The notes beneath the pieces were generated by a model. That model saw only the letters and a list, made by a program, of their open reading frames with translations, ran no database searches and had not been told where the DNA came from. The position numbers and the translations under genes were made by a program. Shown piece after piece: positions 1 to 7,292 of a DNA stretch of 64,000 nucleotides; position 1 is the first letter of the stretch, and each line of letters starts with the position of its first letter. The DNA comes from Microcaldota archaeon (GTDB lineage: Archaea; Micrarchaeota; Micrarchaeia; Micrarchaeales; CABMGC01): positions 25,347 to 89,346 of the forward strand of contig JAKASU010000002.1 of assembly GCA_021818925.1 (NCBI GenBank), in the 5' to 3' direction.

Positions 1-13
1 TGGGGGTGTCGCG

Positions 14-946
14 GTGCTGGTGGTGCGAAGCGCGAGGAGCCCGCACACCATACTGAAGAAGATGGCTGGAGGTGGGCGCACCACGGGCGATGTGCTTGAA
101 AAGTCGCTAAGAAAGCGTAACATTCCTTATTACAAGGAAGATGTTGCATCAAGCATAGACGTGACTGATTGCTTCAGCAAAGGAGGAACGTTCCTATACA
201 ATTCTGCCTCTTACAAACTGCTCTCGTTCATTTTCGGAGACAGATGGGCAAGGCTATCAGATAAAAGAAAGAGGGCGCTGGTAGAGAAGCTCAAGGAGCT
301 GTCGGTGACCAGGAATGGGAGACGCTACATGAAGGCAGTCCACCAGTATTTCTGGATCAGGAAAGGAGATGAAAATGCAAAGAAGACTACTGAGATGGGA
401 AAGGCAGCGAAAGACAAGAGGAGCTCGCTGGGGAAAAAACTAAGAAAAAGTATAAACAGCGTAAGGGACTTTCCGGTCAAGGGCGTCCTGTTCAGGGACA
501 CCACGCCGCTCCTGAGGGACAAGAAACTGTTCGATGAGATAACAGACTACGCAAAGATGCTCTACAAAGAAGAAGGGATCGATTTCTGTGTGGCAAAAGA
601 CATGCAGGCGCTAATATGGGCCGGAGCAATCGCATCGAAACTTCACTGTGGTGTTGTGCCGATGTTCAGGAAGGATCTTGCCGGACCTGTGATATCATCT
701 GTTTACTCGCACGAATACAATCCGGAGCGCTTGGTCCACTTGCAGAAGAACTCAATCAGGCGGGGACAGAAGGTGCTGATGATTGATTATATAATGGCCA
801 CGGGAGAAACGATGAGAACCATGGCAAGGATGGTTGAGCATCTTGGTGGAAGAGTAGTTGGCATATTCTCGATTATTGAGTTGAGCAAATTGCAACCGCG
901 AAAAGGATTAGAAAATTACAGGATTGACACAATTGTTAAGTACTGA
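14..946 (+). CDS. APRT-like phosphoribosyltransferase with extra N-terminal region (5' end probably outside window)
   Basis: The C-terminal ~165 residues read as an adenine phosphoribosyltransferase: the FPVKGVLFRDTTPLL opening, then a PRPP loop VLMIDYIMATGETM and the ending IDTIVKY. APRT makes AMP from adenine and PRPP in purine salvage. The family PRPP loop usually has two adjacent acidic residues (VDDLLATGGT); here the second is Tyr (IDY) and GGT is GET, so activity or substrate may differ. The first ~135 residues are basic and match nothing I recognise. The frame is open to the window edge, so the GTG at 14 may not be the true start. It is convergent with the small minus-strand gene that follows. 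Confidence 0.75.
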   Translation: MLVVRSARSPHTILKKMAGGGRTTGDVLEKSLRKRNIPYYKEDVASSIDVTDCFSKGGTFLYNSASYKLLSFIFGDRWARLSDKRKRALVEKLKELSVTRNGRRYMKAVHQYFWIRKGDENAKKTTEMGKAAKDKRSSLGKKLRKSINSVRDFPVKGVLFRDTTPLLRDKKLFDEITDYAKMLYKEEGIDFCVAKDMQALIWAGAIASKLHCGVVPMFRKDLAGPVISSVYSHEYNPERLVHLQKNSIRRGQKVLMIDYIMATGETMRTMARMVEHLGGRVVGIFSIIELSKLQPRKGLENYRIDTIVKY

Positions 947-1015
947 ATCGGCAGTTCTTCGCTGATGTTCAAAAAAAATAGGTTTATGCAAACGTAGTTA
1001 GCATGACTGGTGGCT

Positions 1016-1240
1016 TCAGTTGCCTCCTGCGCCGCAGGCGCAATGGCCGAACTCGTCTATCCTGCTGAGGCATCTGTCGCACACCTTGTCGGTGTAGACC
1101 ACGTCCTCGGCTCTCTTGCCGAATATCCTAACATGGTCATCCATCAATAGGTCTTGCCTCTGCGCGTCGCGCAGAGCTGCCGCTTTGCTATCGGTCTTGG
1201 TCCCCTTTACCGCGGTCTCCTTGCTGCCTACAGACGACAT
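1016..1240 (-). CDS. Small putative zinc-binding protein of unknown function
   Basis: A 74-residue reading frame on the minus strand, directly downstream of 5S rRNA. A longer frame upstream to 1285 would run into the 5S gene, so I took the internal ATG at 1240. The C-terminus has CDRC and CAC clusters (C-x2-C then C-x-C after ~9 residues), which could hold one zinc ion. The N-terminal half is polar and lysine-rich. No family recognised. It may be read through from the 5S promoter or be spurious; codon composition looks coding but there is no independent support. Confidence 0.4.
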   Translation of the reverse strand: MSSVGSKETAVKGTKTDSKAAALRDAQRQDLLMDDHVRIFGKRAEDVVYTDKVCDRCLSRIDEFGHCACGAGGN

Positions 1241-1260
1241 GCCCACACAAGCATAAATGC

Positions 1261-1370
1261 CAAACAGCAACGCGCTTTCCCACACGAAGTGCAGTATTTC
1301 GCGTCGTGAGCGGTCTTCACTGCGAAGTTCGGAATGGGTTTCGGTGTTACCCCGCTCCTATGGCCGTTTG
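1261..1370 (-). rRNA. rrf: 5S ribosomal RNA
   Basis: The minus strand folds as 5S rRNA. Helix I pairs CAAACGGC at the 5' end with GCTGTTTG at the 3' end (one G-U). Helix II pairs GAGCGG with CCGCTC. The conserved loop region CCCATTCCGAACTTCG follows. Length by this fold is 110 nt, slightly short of the usual ~120, so the ends may be off by a few bases. No 16S or 23S gene lies in the window, so this 5S gene is unlinked here. It sits just after uS5, with its own TATA box. Confidence 0.9.
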
Positions 1371-1390
1371 ACAAGAATAATGTGCAAATA

Positions 1391-1401
1391 AGCTATATAT
1401 T
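1391..1401 (-). promoter_or_regulatory. TATA box of the 5S rRNA gene
   Basis: On the minus strand the sequence TAATATATAGCT is centred near 1396, 26 nt upstream of the folded 5' end of 5S rRNA at 1370, the standard archaeal TATA-to-start spacing. The 5S gene therefore has its own promoter after the ribosomal protein operon. Confidence 0.6.
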
Positions 1402-1408
1402 ACTAACG

Positions 1409-2089
1409 TCAGGCCTTCATCTGCTCTAAGTTCTTCATCTCGGAGAGGCTCTTCAGGGCCCGGAAAGTGGCCAGCGCCATGTTGTACTTGTCCCTTGTCC
1501 GGCCCCTCGCGAACGTCCATATGTCCTTTATTCCGGCGAGCTCAAGGACCGCCCTGGCGTTTATGCCTGCGACCACCCCGACTCCCCTCGGCGCTGGCTT
1601 AAGTATTATCTCCGCGGTTCCCACCTTGGCCCTGAGCAGGATCGGAAGCGAATGCGCAGTTCCGCAGTTGCACTCCCAGGAGCCGCATCCCAGCTGCAGG
1701 CTGATCACGTGGAGCTTCGCGTCCTTCACCGCTTCGTCGAAAGCCGGCCTCACCTCGGTCGCCTTGCCAACGCCTATCCCGACGTGACCCTTCCTGTCGC
1801 CCACGATGACCGTGGTTCGGTACTTCATCTTCCTGGCGTCCTTGGTCATGCGCTGCACGCTCGCGGTCTCGATGTTCTTTGCCTCAAGCCCGGGAAGCAG
1901 CGCCTCTACTATCTCGACCTCCTTGATGGGCTTGCCCATCGCGAATATCTGCTCTATCTTTGTGATCTGCCCGCTCTTCACCTGTTCTCCGAGCTTTGTC
2001 CTTGGAGTCCAGGCCTCTATGCTGAACGCTGGCTTCTCCTCCTCTTCCCTTCTCCGCCTGTAAAAACCTCCTCCGAACAAATCAATCAA
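1409..2089 (-). CDS. rps5: Small ribosomal subunit protein uS5
   Basis: Ribosomal protein S5 of the 30S subunit, needed for decoding fidelity. The dsRNA-binding fold is seen in VIVGDRKGHVGIGVGKATEV and the C-terminal half has the PRGVGVVAGINARAVLELAGI stretch split over residues ~165-185 typical of archaeal S5. At 226 residues it is of usual archaeal length. Start is TTG at 2089, three bases after the uL18 stop. In most archaea uL30, uL15 and SecY follow; here 5S rRNA follows instead. Confidence 0.97.
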   Translation of the reverse strand: MIDLFGGGFYRRRREEEEKPAFSIEAWTPRTKLGEQVKSGQITKIEQIFAMGKPIKEVEIVEALLPGLEAKNIETASVQRMTKDARKMKYRTTVIVGDRKGHVGIGVGKATEVRPAFDEAVKDAKLHVISLQLGCGSWECNCGTAHSLPILLRAKVGTAEIILKPAPRGVGVVAGINARAVLELAGIKDIWTFARGRTRDKYNMALATFRALKSLSEMKNLEQMKA

Positions 2090-2092
2090 CCT

Positions 2093-2659
2093 CTATCTCT
2101 TCTCGCTCTGTATCTTTGCCTTGACCTCGTTAAATAGCTTTGGTAGCGAGTCCACAGAGATGTTCTTTGATGCGTAGCCCCCGAAGCGCCTCTTCACGTC
2201 TTCGCTCTTGAGCTGCGCAGCGTACTTTGCCAACGGAGTGGCGTTGTACATCTCCTCCTTCACCTCGAACTTTCCTTTGAGCCTCATCCCGCCGTCGACG
2301 CATCCCTTGGCGAACGTGAAAGGTATGGAGCCCTTGATGGGCGTGGTTATGCCTATGTCGAGTATCAGCTCGCCGCCGCTCTTCGCCTTCTTGGCGAGCA
2401 GCATGCCCGTGAGATATGCGGTTGCCCTGTTGCTCCTGCTCGGCCAGCCGTACTTCTTGGCCAGTTCGTCAGAGGTGACGCTGGCCGTGACGGCGTCCCC
2501 CTTCTCCGTGTACCTTATCACCTGGCCCAGTATCCTCTTGTTCGTCTTCCTCACCACAACGCGCTCGAGTCCGCTCTTGACAAGCGCCAGGCGCTTCTTG
2601 TAATCGGTGACGCCCTCTCTCCTTCTTCGGAACTTAACCTCGTTTATCTGCTTCACCAT
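2093..2659 (-). CDS. rpl18: Large ribosomal subunit protein uL18
   Basis: L18 binds 5S rRNA in the central protuberance of the 50S subunit. The N-terminal FRRRREGVTDYKKRLALVKS and the central GGMRLKGKFEVKEEMYN are standard for archaeal and eukaryotic L18/L5e. Length 188 residues is normal. It lies 4 nt after eL19 and 3 nt before uS5 in the same operon; its RNA partner, 5S, is encoded just past uS5. Confidence 0.97.
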   Translation of the reverse strand: MVKQINEVKFRRRREGVTDYKKRLALVKSGLERVVVRKTNKRILGQVIRYTEKGDAVTASVTSDELAKKYGWPSRSNRATAYLTGMLLAKKAKSGGELILDIGITTPIKGSIPFTFAKGCVDGGMRLKGKFEVKEEMYNATPLAKYAAQLKSEDVKRRFGGYASKNISVDSLPKLFNEVKAKIQSEKR

Positions 2660-2663
2660 GATC

Positions 2664-3137
2664 TCACCCGTACGTGCTCCTCGCGTACTCGTTTATCTGC
2701 TTCACTTCCTCGTCGCTCACCTTGATGCCGTCATCGCTCAGGTGCAGCAGCAGCGACCTCTTGTCAGGGAACGCGTTGCCCTTGACCAGCAGGTAGTACT
2801 TCTTGAAGTTAGCGTTGTCGAGCTTGCCCATCAGCTTCAGCCTCTTGAGCAGCAGCCTCTGGCTCCTCACCTTCTTCTCCCAGACCCTTCCGCGCCTCGC
2901 GTTTGCGCTTCCCCTCCTCTTGCCGGGGCCTCTCTTCCTGGCCTCGCGCCTGGTCTTGGGGTGGAGCTCCGCCTTCGGCTTTATCGCCACGATTGCGCCG
3001 CTCTCTATGAGCTTCCTCACGTCGTCGCGGGTTATCGCCTTCCTTATCTCCTCCATGGACTCTGGCCTGAACTTGAGGGCGTTCTGCCCCCTGCCAAGAA
3101 TCTGGCTTGCGACCCTCTTTGAAAACTTGACACTCAT
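2664..3137 (-). CDS. rpl19e: Large ribosomal subunit protein eL19
   Basis: Archaeal/eukaryotic L19e, a basic rRNA-binding protein of the 50S subunit. Diagnostic stretches are SKRVASQILGRG at the start, RKRGPGKRRGSANAR in the middle and a long helical C-terminus. Length 157 residues is normal. The ATG overlaps the stop of eL32 by 4 nt (ATGA), indicating translational coupling. Confidence 0.97.
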   Translation of the reverse strand: MSVKFSKRVASQILGRGQNALKFRPESMEEIRKAITRDDVRKLIESGAIVAIKPKAELHPKTRREARKRGPGKRRGSANARRGRVWEKKVRSQRLLLKRLKLMGKLDNANFKKYYLLVKGNAFPDKRSLLLHLSDDGIKVSDEEVKQINEYARSTYG

Positions 3138-3499
3138 TTCCTCAGCTTGTTAACAACCTTTATTCCCTTGCTGTCCGCCATCTTCTGCAGCAGAGCGCGC
3201 TTCCTTGCAGAGAGCCCGTGAGCGAACACCGCTACTCTGTTCTTGCCGCTCTGAACCGCCATAAGCTCCGCCTCGTTGTGCACCAGGATCTCGAAAGTGC
3301 CATCCTTCCTGGCAAACCTGAACCCAGCCGCGTTCTTGTATCCTATCTTTGGCGTGGCCCCGTAGCCCTTCCTGTCTATCCTGAGCTTGTTGTCTACGCC
3401 CCTCTGCTTCCTCCATCTCTCCGGAACCCTCTTCATGTGCTTGGCCCCGAAGTTTGGAACCTTGAACCTTGGATGAGTCTTCTTTCCCGCCATGATCAT
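3134..3499 (-). CDS. rpl32e: Large ribosomal subunit protein eL32
   Basis: Archaeal/eukaryotic L32e. Diagnostic residues: PRFKVPNFGAKHMKRVPERW and WRKQRGVDNKLR near the start, then GYGATPKIGYKN. Three in-frame ATGs lie close together (3502, 3499, 3493); I took 3499, which forms a TGATG overlap with the uL6 stop. The protein is ~121 residues, in the family range. Confidence 0.96.
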   Translation of the reverse strand: MIMAGKKTHPRFKVPNFGAKHMKRVPERWRKQRGVDNKLRIDRKGYGATPKIGYKNAAGFRFARKDGTFEILVHNEAELMAVQSGKNRVAVFAHGLSARKRALLQKMADSKGIKVVNKLRK

Positions 3500-4038
3500 C
3501 ATTCCTCCTGGACGAAGAATATCCCGTCCTGGAATACCCTCGAGTCCTTGTGCCTCGCGAACGAGAGCCTGTTTATGTTTGCCGCTGTCTGGCCCACATC
3601 GTACGGGTCGACGCCCTTCACCGTTATGTCCTGGCCCTTGACCTCGACCTTCGTGGAGCCGACTATCCTGGCGACGCGCGGCTTCTTCTCGCCGAGCACG
3701 TTCTTAGCGAGGACGCTGTCTCCCTTGATCTCTATCGACATGGGGAAGTGCGCGAACACGATCTTCATCTTCCTTTCCATCCCGCTCTCAACGCCCGCCA
3801 CAGCCCGCTGTATCTCGCTGGAGAGCGCCTGGGCGGCGAGAGCCGCCTTCTTTGCCAGTTTCTTGTGCTTTACCTCTGTTATGCTTATCTTGTCTCCGCT
3901 AACCGCCACGGTGAGCAGCCTGGAGCTTATCCTCTTCTTCGTTGACCCGAGCTTGCCGCTGATCGTTATCTCGCTCTTGTCAGCTGAGAGCTCGACCTTC
4001 ACGCCGCTTGGAACCTTGATCTCTCGCATAAGCATCAT
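3499..4038 (-). CDS. rpl6: Large ribosomal subunit protein uL6
   Basis: L6 lies near the factor-binding region of the 50S subunit. Two L6 repeats are visible: REIKVPSGVKVELSADKSEI at the start and the C-terminal ITVKGVDPYDVGQTAANIN. The reading frame stays open far upstream, but that part is a shadow of uS8. I chose the ATG at 4038, which overlaps the uS8 stop as TGATG and gives 179 residues; the ATG at 4029 is an alternative. Confidence 0.96.
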   Translation of the reverse strand: MMLMREIKVPSGVKVELSADKSEITISGKLGSTKKRISSRLLTVAVSGDKISITEVKHKKLAKKAALAAQALSSEIQRAVAGVESGMERKMKIVFAHFPMSIEIKGDSVLAKNVLGEKKPRVARIVGSTKVEVKGQDITVKGVDPYDVGQTAANINRLSFARHKDSRVFQDGIFFVQEE

Positions 4039-4421
4039 CAATACACGTAGGCGAGGAGCCTGCCTCCCATGTGCCTTTCCTTCGCGTCCCTGTTGCTCAT
4101 TATGCCGGCAGGGGTTGACATTATCAGCAGCCCGAAGTCCTTGCTCGGTATGTACCTGTTCTCGTACTTCTGGTACTCGTCGACCTTGACCGCGTGCCTC
4201 GGCTTGACAGCGCCGATGTTGTTTATCTTGTTCGCGAGCGATATCTTGAGCGACTTGAATCTGCCGTCCTGGAACTCCTCTATCCCGTTGACGTAGCCGT
4301 TCTGCTTGAGCGTGCTCAGCACGTTCCTCACGAGCCTTGTCGATGCTACCGTGCACTCCTCCCTGCCGAGGTTCTCGTATATCTTTATCTTGTTCAGACT
4401 TTCAGATAGCAAATCCGCCAT
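4038..4421 (-). CDS. rps8: Small ribosomal subunit protein uS8
   Basis: S8 nucleates assembly of the 30S central domain. The sequence begins MADLLSESLNKIKIYENLG and ends with STPAGIMSNRDAKERHMGG and LLAYVY, as in archaeal S8. The frame is open upstream into uS14, but the ATG at 4421 gives the expected 127 residues and follows the uS14 stop by 8 nt. Confidence 0.96.
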   Translation of the reverse strand: MADLLSESLNKIKIYENLGREECTVASTRLVRNVLSTLKQNGYVNGIEEFQDGRFKSLKISLANKINNIGAVKPRHAVKVDEYQKYENRYIPSKDFGLLIMSTPAGIMSNRDAKERHMGGRLLAYVY

Positions 4422-4429
4422 AAGCACCA

Positions 4430-4588
4430 CTATTGCAGCTTCTCGAAGCCGATGTCCTTCGCGACCTCGCGGAAGCACCTCCTGCAGACGCAGATATTGT
4501 ATGAGCGTATGAGCCCTCTCGAGTTGCCGCATATCTGGCACTTCCTGAGGCCCTTGCCCTTGAACTTCTCATCGTAACTAATCTTCAT
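4430..4588 (-). CDS. rps14: Small ribosomal subunit protein uS14 (zinc-binding, 52 residues)
   Basis: A 52-residue gene between uS8 and uL5. It encodes the archaeal/eukaryotic S14 (S29e) with a zinc ribbon: C17-x2-C20 (CQICG) and C35-x2-C38 (CRRC), around the NSRGLIRSYNICVCRRC core. The position between L5 and S8 is the conserved one. Stop TAG at 4430-4432, start ATG at 4588. Confidence 0.96.
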   Translation of the reverse strand: MKISYDEKFKGKGLRKCQICGNSRGLIRSYNICVCRRCFREVAKDIGFEKLQ

Positions 4589-4592
4589 GCGA

Positions 4593-5111
4593 TCACTCCG
4601 CCTCTCCGACCCTGGCCCCGAAGTTCTTCTTCAGGAACTCGCGGAGCTCCTCCTTCGTTATCGACCTGTGTTTAACGCCCACTTTGCTGCTTCTCCTCTT
4701 CCTCGTCTCCACCCGCACCCCTTTCCTCGCGAAGGATGCGTTGACATTAAGGCCGAGCATTCCTATCTTTGGATCGTACTTCACTCCGCTGAACTCTATG
4801 TACTCCTTGATCCCGAAGTTGACAGAATTGTTGGCTACGGCATTGCTGCCTAGCGTGTTGTTGGCGGCTTCGAGCGCGTTCTTCAGGAATTCCTGGGCCT
4901 GCTTGTTCCTGAGCGTGACAAGTGTTCCTATGATCTGACCCTTCCTTATCCCGAACTCTGGAAACCTCTTCTTCGCGCGGGTGTATGCCGCCTCCCTGCC
5001 TGTCAGCTTCTTGAGAAGAGCCTTCGCGTTCTCGAGCTTGTCCTCGTTGTTGCCTATGCCTATGTTTATAGTCAGCTTGTCAAGTTTTATCTCTTGCATA
5101 GGGTTGGCCAT
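4593..5111 (-). CDS. rpl5: Large ribosomal subunit protein uL5
   Basis: L5 binds 5S rRNA and contacts the P-site tRNA. The sequence has the archaeal L5 features: LDKLTINIGIGNNEDKLENA, TRAKKRFPEFGIRKGQIIG, and NFGIKEYIEFSGVKYDPKIG. The frame is open upstream inside eS4; the ATG at 5111, 2 nt after the eS4 stop, gives 172 residues. An alternative ATG lies at 5099. Confidence 0.96.
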   Translation of the reverse strand: MANPMQEIKLDKLTINIGIGNNEDKLENAKALLKKLTGREAAYTRAKKRFPEFGIRKGQIIGTLVTLRNKQAQEFLKNALEAANNTLGSNAVANNSVNFGIKEYIEFSGVKYDPKIGMLGLNVNASFARKGVRVETRKRRSSKVGVKHRSITKEELREFLKKNFGARVGEAE

Positions 5112-5113
5112 GA

Positions 5114-5800
5114 TTAAGCACCTATCACCATTATGTTCTCGACCGGCGTCTCGAAGGTTGAACCGTCGCCCTCTATCTTCGCCGCCGCTACGCTTGTGGC
5201 TCCTCCGGCCTTGAGCTCCTTTATCACTCCGGTCTCTGAAGTGTGCGCACCCTTTATCACGATGCACTTAGCACCGTTCGACATCTTGAGCACAGACTTC
5301 ACCTTGCTCCCCTCGAGCACTACAGAGTCGTTGACCCTTGTGCTGCTCTCGCCAGGCACCGTTGACCCATCGTACAGCCTGAGCATTACCTTCTTGCCCG
5401 ATGCGAGATACTTGCCGACAACCTTGAGCGTTCTTCCGTGCTCCTTGCCAGCTTTCTCAAGCTTTATGTCGCCGTGCTTGCCCACGCCTACCGCATACGA
5501 CTCGCCGGTCTGCACGAGCTTTACCACGTCGCCGAAGCCGAGCGGATACTTATCGTCGCTCACCTTCCTCCCGTTCACCTCGACCCCGCCAGACTTTATG
5601 ACCCTTCTTGCCTCGCCGGCGTTCGCAGCAAGCGAGAGCTTGTCGCGCAGCAGCACTACGAGGGCTATGCTCCTCTCCAGCGAGTGCCTGCCCGCGCTCG
5701 GCTTTGCGAGGTACTTAGTCGTCTTCCTGCTGACTCTGGCGTACATGCTAGAAGCCAGCCTGGTCAGGTGCCTTGAGTTGCCATGCCTTGCCATATCCAT
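5114..5800 (-). CDS. rps4e: Small ribosomal subunit protein eS4
   Basis: Archaeal/eukaryotic S4e of the 30S subunit. An S4-type RNA-binding domain is seen in the N-terminal half (GEARRVIKSGGVEVNGRKV), then a central domain with KVMLRLYDGSTVPGE and a C-terminal KOW-like part. The ATG at 5800 overlaps the uL24 stop as TGATG; MARHGN at 5791 is a possible alternative. About 228 residues, as expected. Confidence 0.96.
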   Translation of the reverse strand: MDMARHGNSRHLTRLASSMYARVSRKTTKYLAKPSAGRHSLERSIALVVLLRDKLSLAANAGEARRVIKSGGVEVNGRKVSDDKYPLGFGDVVKLVQTGESYAVGVGKHGDIKLEKAGKEHGRTLKVVGKYLASGKKVMLRLYDGSTVPGESSTRVNDSVVLEGSKVKSVLKMSNGAKCIVIKGAHTSETGVIKELKAGGATSVAAAKIEGDGSTFETPVENIMVIGA

Positions 5801-6192
5801 CACTGCTTCTTCGCCTCCGGTGAGGGCTTTGCAGCTACCTGCATCTTCGCCGCCCTGAGCTTGTCGCCCAGGTCCATGTCAGTTATGTAAACGTTAGATG
5901 CGCTTATCGGTATCAGCGACTCCTTGCCCTTCGCGTTCTTCCTCGCTATTCCCTCGATGAAGACCACTGCGCGGTGCATGTCCACGCTAGACACCTTCCC
6001 GCTCTTGCCCCTGCTGTCGCCGCTCATTATCTTCACCGTGTCGCCCTTACGCACGCTGGCGCTCCTCCTCTTCACCCCAAGCTTCGACGCGAGCTCCTTT
6101 GCTATCCTCGCGTGCACGAACTTCTGCCTCTGGTGGTTGCTGGCCGTGTACCTGAAGAGCCTCTGCTTCCTTGGTTTGCTGCTTGCTATCAT
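5800..6192 (-). CDS. rpl24: Large ribosomal subunit protein uL24
   Basis: L24 is an assembly initiator of the 50S subunit. The KOW motif is clear (VRKGDTVKIMSGDSRGKSGK) after a basic archaeal N-terminus (SKPRKQRLFRYTAS). 130 residues. It ends in an extra Ala/Lys/Pro tail (AAKPSPEAKKQ). It lies 8 nt downstream of uL14. Confidence 0.96.
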   Translation of the reverse strand: MIASSKPRKQRLFRYTASNHQRQKFVHARIAKELASKLGVKRRSASVRKGDTVKIMSGDSRGKSGKVSSVDMHRAVVFIEGIARKNAKGKESLIPISASNVYITDMDLGDKLRAAKMQVAAKPSPEAKKQ

Positions 6193-6200
6193 GTATAAAC

Positions 6201-6599
6201 CTAAACTATCCTCGACGCTATTCCGGCGATCTTCACGTATCGCTCAACGACCTCCCTCGCCATCGCCCCCTTCACCTCCGTGCCTATGGGAAGGTTGTCG
6301 TCGCCCACCATTATGCCAGCATTGTCCTCGAATCGCACGCGCATCCCGTTCGCCCTCCTTATGGCGGCGCGCTGCCTGATTATCACGACCCTGACAGGCT
6401 TCTTCAGGTAGGTCGGCGTGCCCTTTATCACGCTAGCTATCACTATGTCGCAGAGTCCAGCCGAGGCGAGCCTCCCGTGCCTGTGGCCCTTGCCCAGCTT
6501 GTTTATTATGCGGAACTCCATCGCGCCGCTGTTGTCTGCGCACGTGAGCGTGGACATCGGTATGAGCGTCTTGCTAATCTTTGAGGAAATTGCCTTCAT
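6201..6599 (-). CDS. rpl14: Large ribosomal subunit protein uL14
   Basis: L14 lies at the subunit interface. Core motifs: TLTCADNSGAMEFRIINKLG, DIVIASVIKGTP, KPVRVVIIRQRAAIRRANG and RFEDNAGIMV. 132 residues, standard for archaea. It lies 6 nt after the uS17 stop, in the conserved operon order. Confidence 0.97.
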   Translation of the reverse strand: MKAISSKISKTLIPMSTLTCADNSGAMEFRIINKLGKGHRHGRLASAGLCDIVIASVIKGTPTYLKKPVRVVIIRQRAAIRRANGMRVRFEDNAGIMVGDDNLPIGTEVKGAMAREVVERYVKIAGIASRIV

Positions 6600-6605
6600 G
6601 ATAGA

Positions 6606-6914
6606 TCACGCCTTTGCCTTCAATATTCCGGTTATCGCGAAAGACTTCGTCTTGCTTAGCCTCCTAGTCTCGGCGACGTTCACGGTGTCGCCGACCTTCG
6701 CGCTTATGCATTCGGGATTGTGCGCCGCTATCCTTGAGTGCTTTCTCAGATAACGCTCGTACTTGTAGAGGTAAATGGTATAGTCGACCTTGACAATCGC
6801 TGTCTTCTTCGCCTTGCTGCTCACAACGAGCCCGGCTAGCCTCGTTCCCCTCGTCTTCAGCCGCCCGTGTATCGGGCACCTTGGGTCGTTGCACTTTGCC
6901 TTCTCTTCCTGCAT
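6606..6914 (-). CDS. rps17: Small ribosomal subunit protein uS17
   Basis: S17 is a primary 16S rRNA-binding OB-fold protein. The archaeal N-terminal segment CNDPRCPIHGRLKTRG is followed by the S17 core (AIVKVDYTIYLYKYERYLRK, AHNPECISAKVGDTV, ETRRLSKTKSFAI). I chose ATG at 6914; a GTG one codon upstream is also in frame. Confidence 0.96.
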   Translation of the reverse strand: MQEEKAKCNDPRCPIHGRLKTRGTRLAGLVVSSKAKKTAIVKVDYTIYLYKYERYLRKHSRIAAHNPECISAKVGDTVNVAETRRLSKTKSFAITGILKAKA

Positions 6915-6927
6915 CACATCTGCCTTC

Positions 6928-7239
6928 TCACATTTGCCTTCTCTTCCAGTACTTCAGCGACTTCTCTATCCTGTCCTCAGGACGGAAGCCTATCTCAACT
7001 CCGTTGACTATGAACGACTTCCTTCCCGCGTAAAAGCGAAAGGTAGACGTTGCTTTAACCAGCCTCTTGAGCCGGTCGCCCGTGTCTACTACGAGAGTGT
7101 TTTTGCTCTCGTCCACTACGGTACCATGCAAACCAACCTGCTTCCTGTCGGCGCACTTGAGGACACGCACCCTGAGCCCTATCAGCTCGTTGAGCACAAT
7201 GTTCCTGTTGTTGTACGCGCCAGAATCGCTTGCTGCCAT
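6928..7239 (-). CDS. rnp1: RNase P protein component 1 (Rpp29/Pop4 homologue)
   Basis: Archaeal RNase P protein 1, an Sm-like fold subunit that helps the catalytic RNA mature tRNA 5' ends. Diagnostic residues are NELIGLRVRVL, GLHGTVVDESKNTLVV and the basic C-terminus. 103 residues. In archaeal operons this gene precedes uS17, as here. The usual upstream genes (uL29, SUI1, uS3, uL22) are missing; instead the LamG genes diverge from it across a 53-bp AT-rich gap. Confidence 0.92.
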   Translation of the reverse strand: MAASDSGAYNNRNIVLNELIGLRVRVLKCADRKQVGLHGTVVDESKNTLVVDTGDRLKRLVKATSTFRFYAGRKSFIVNGVEIGFRPEDRIEKSLKYWKRRQM

Positions 7240-7292
7240 GCGGTTATTTGCTTATTTAATTTAATAAGGACACATATTTAAAGTTATCAGAG

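Noticed and set aside
1241..1285. N-terminal extension of the small zinc-binding frame
   Set aside because: It runs into the folded 5S rRNA sequence.
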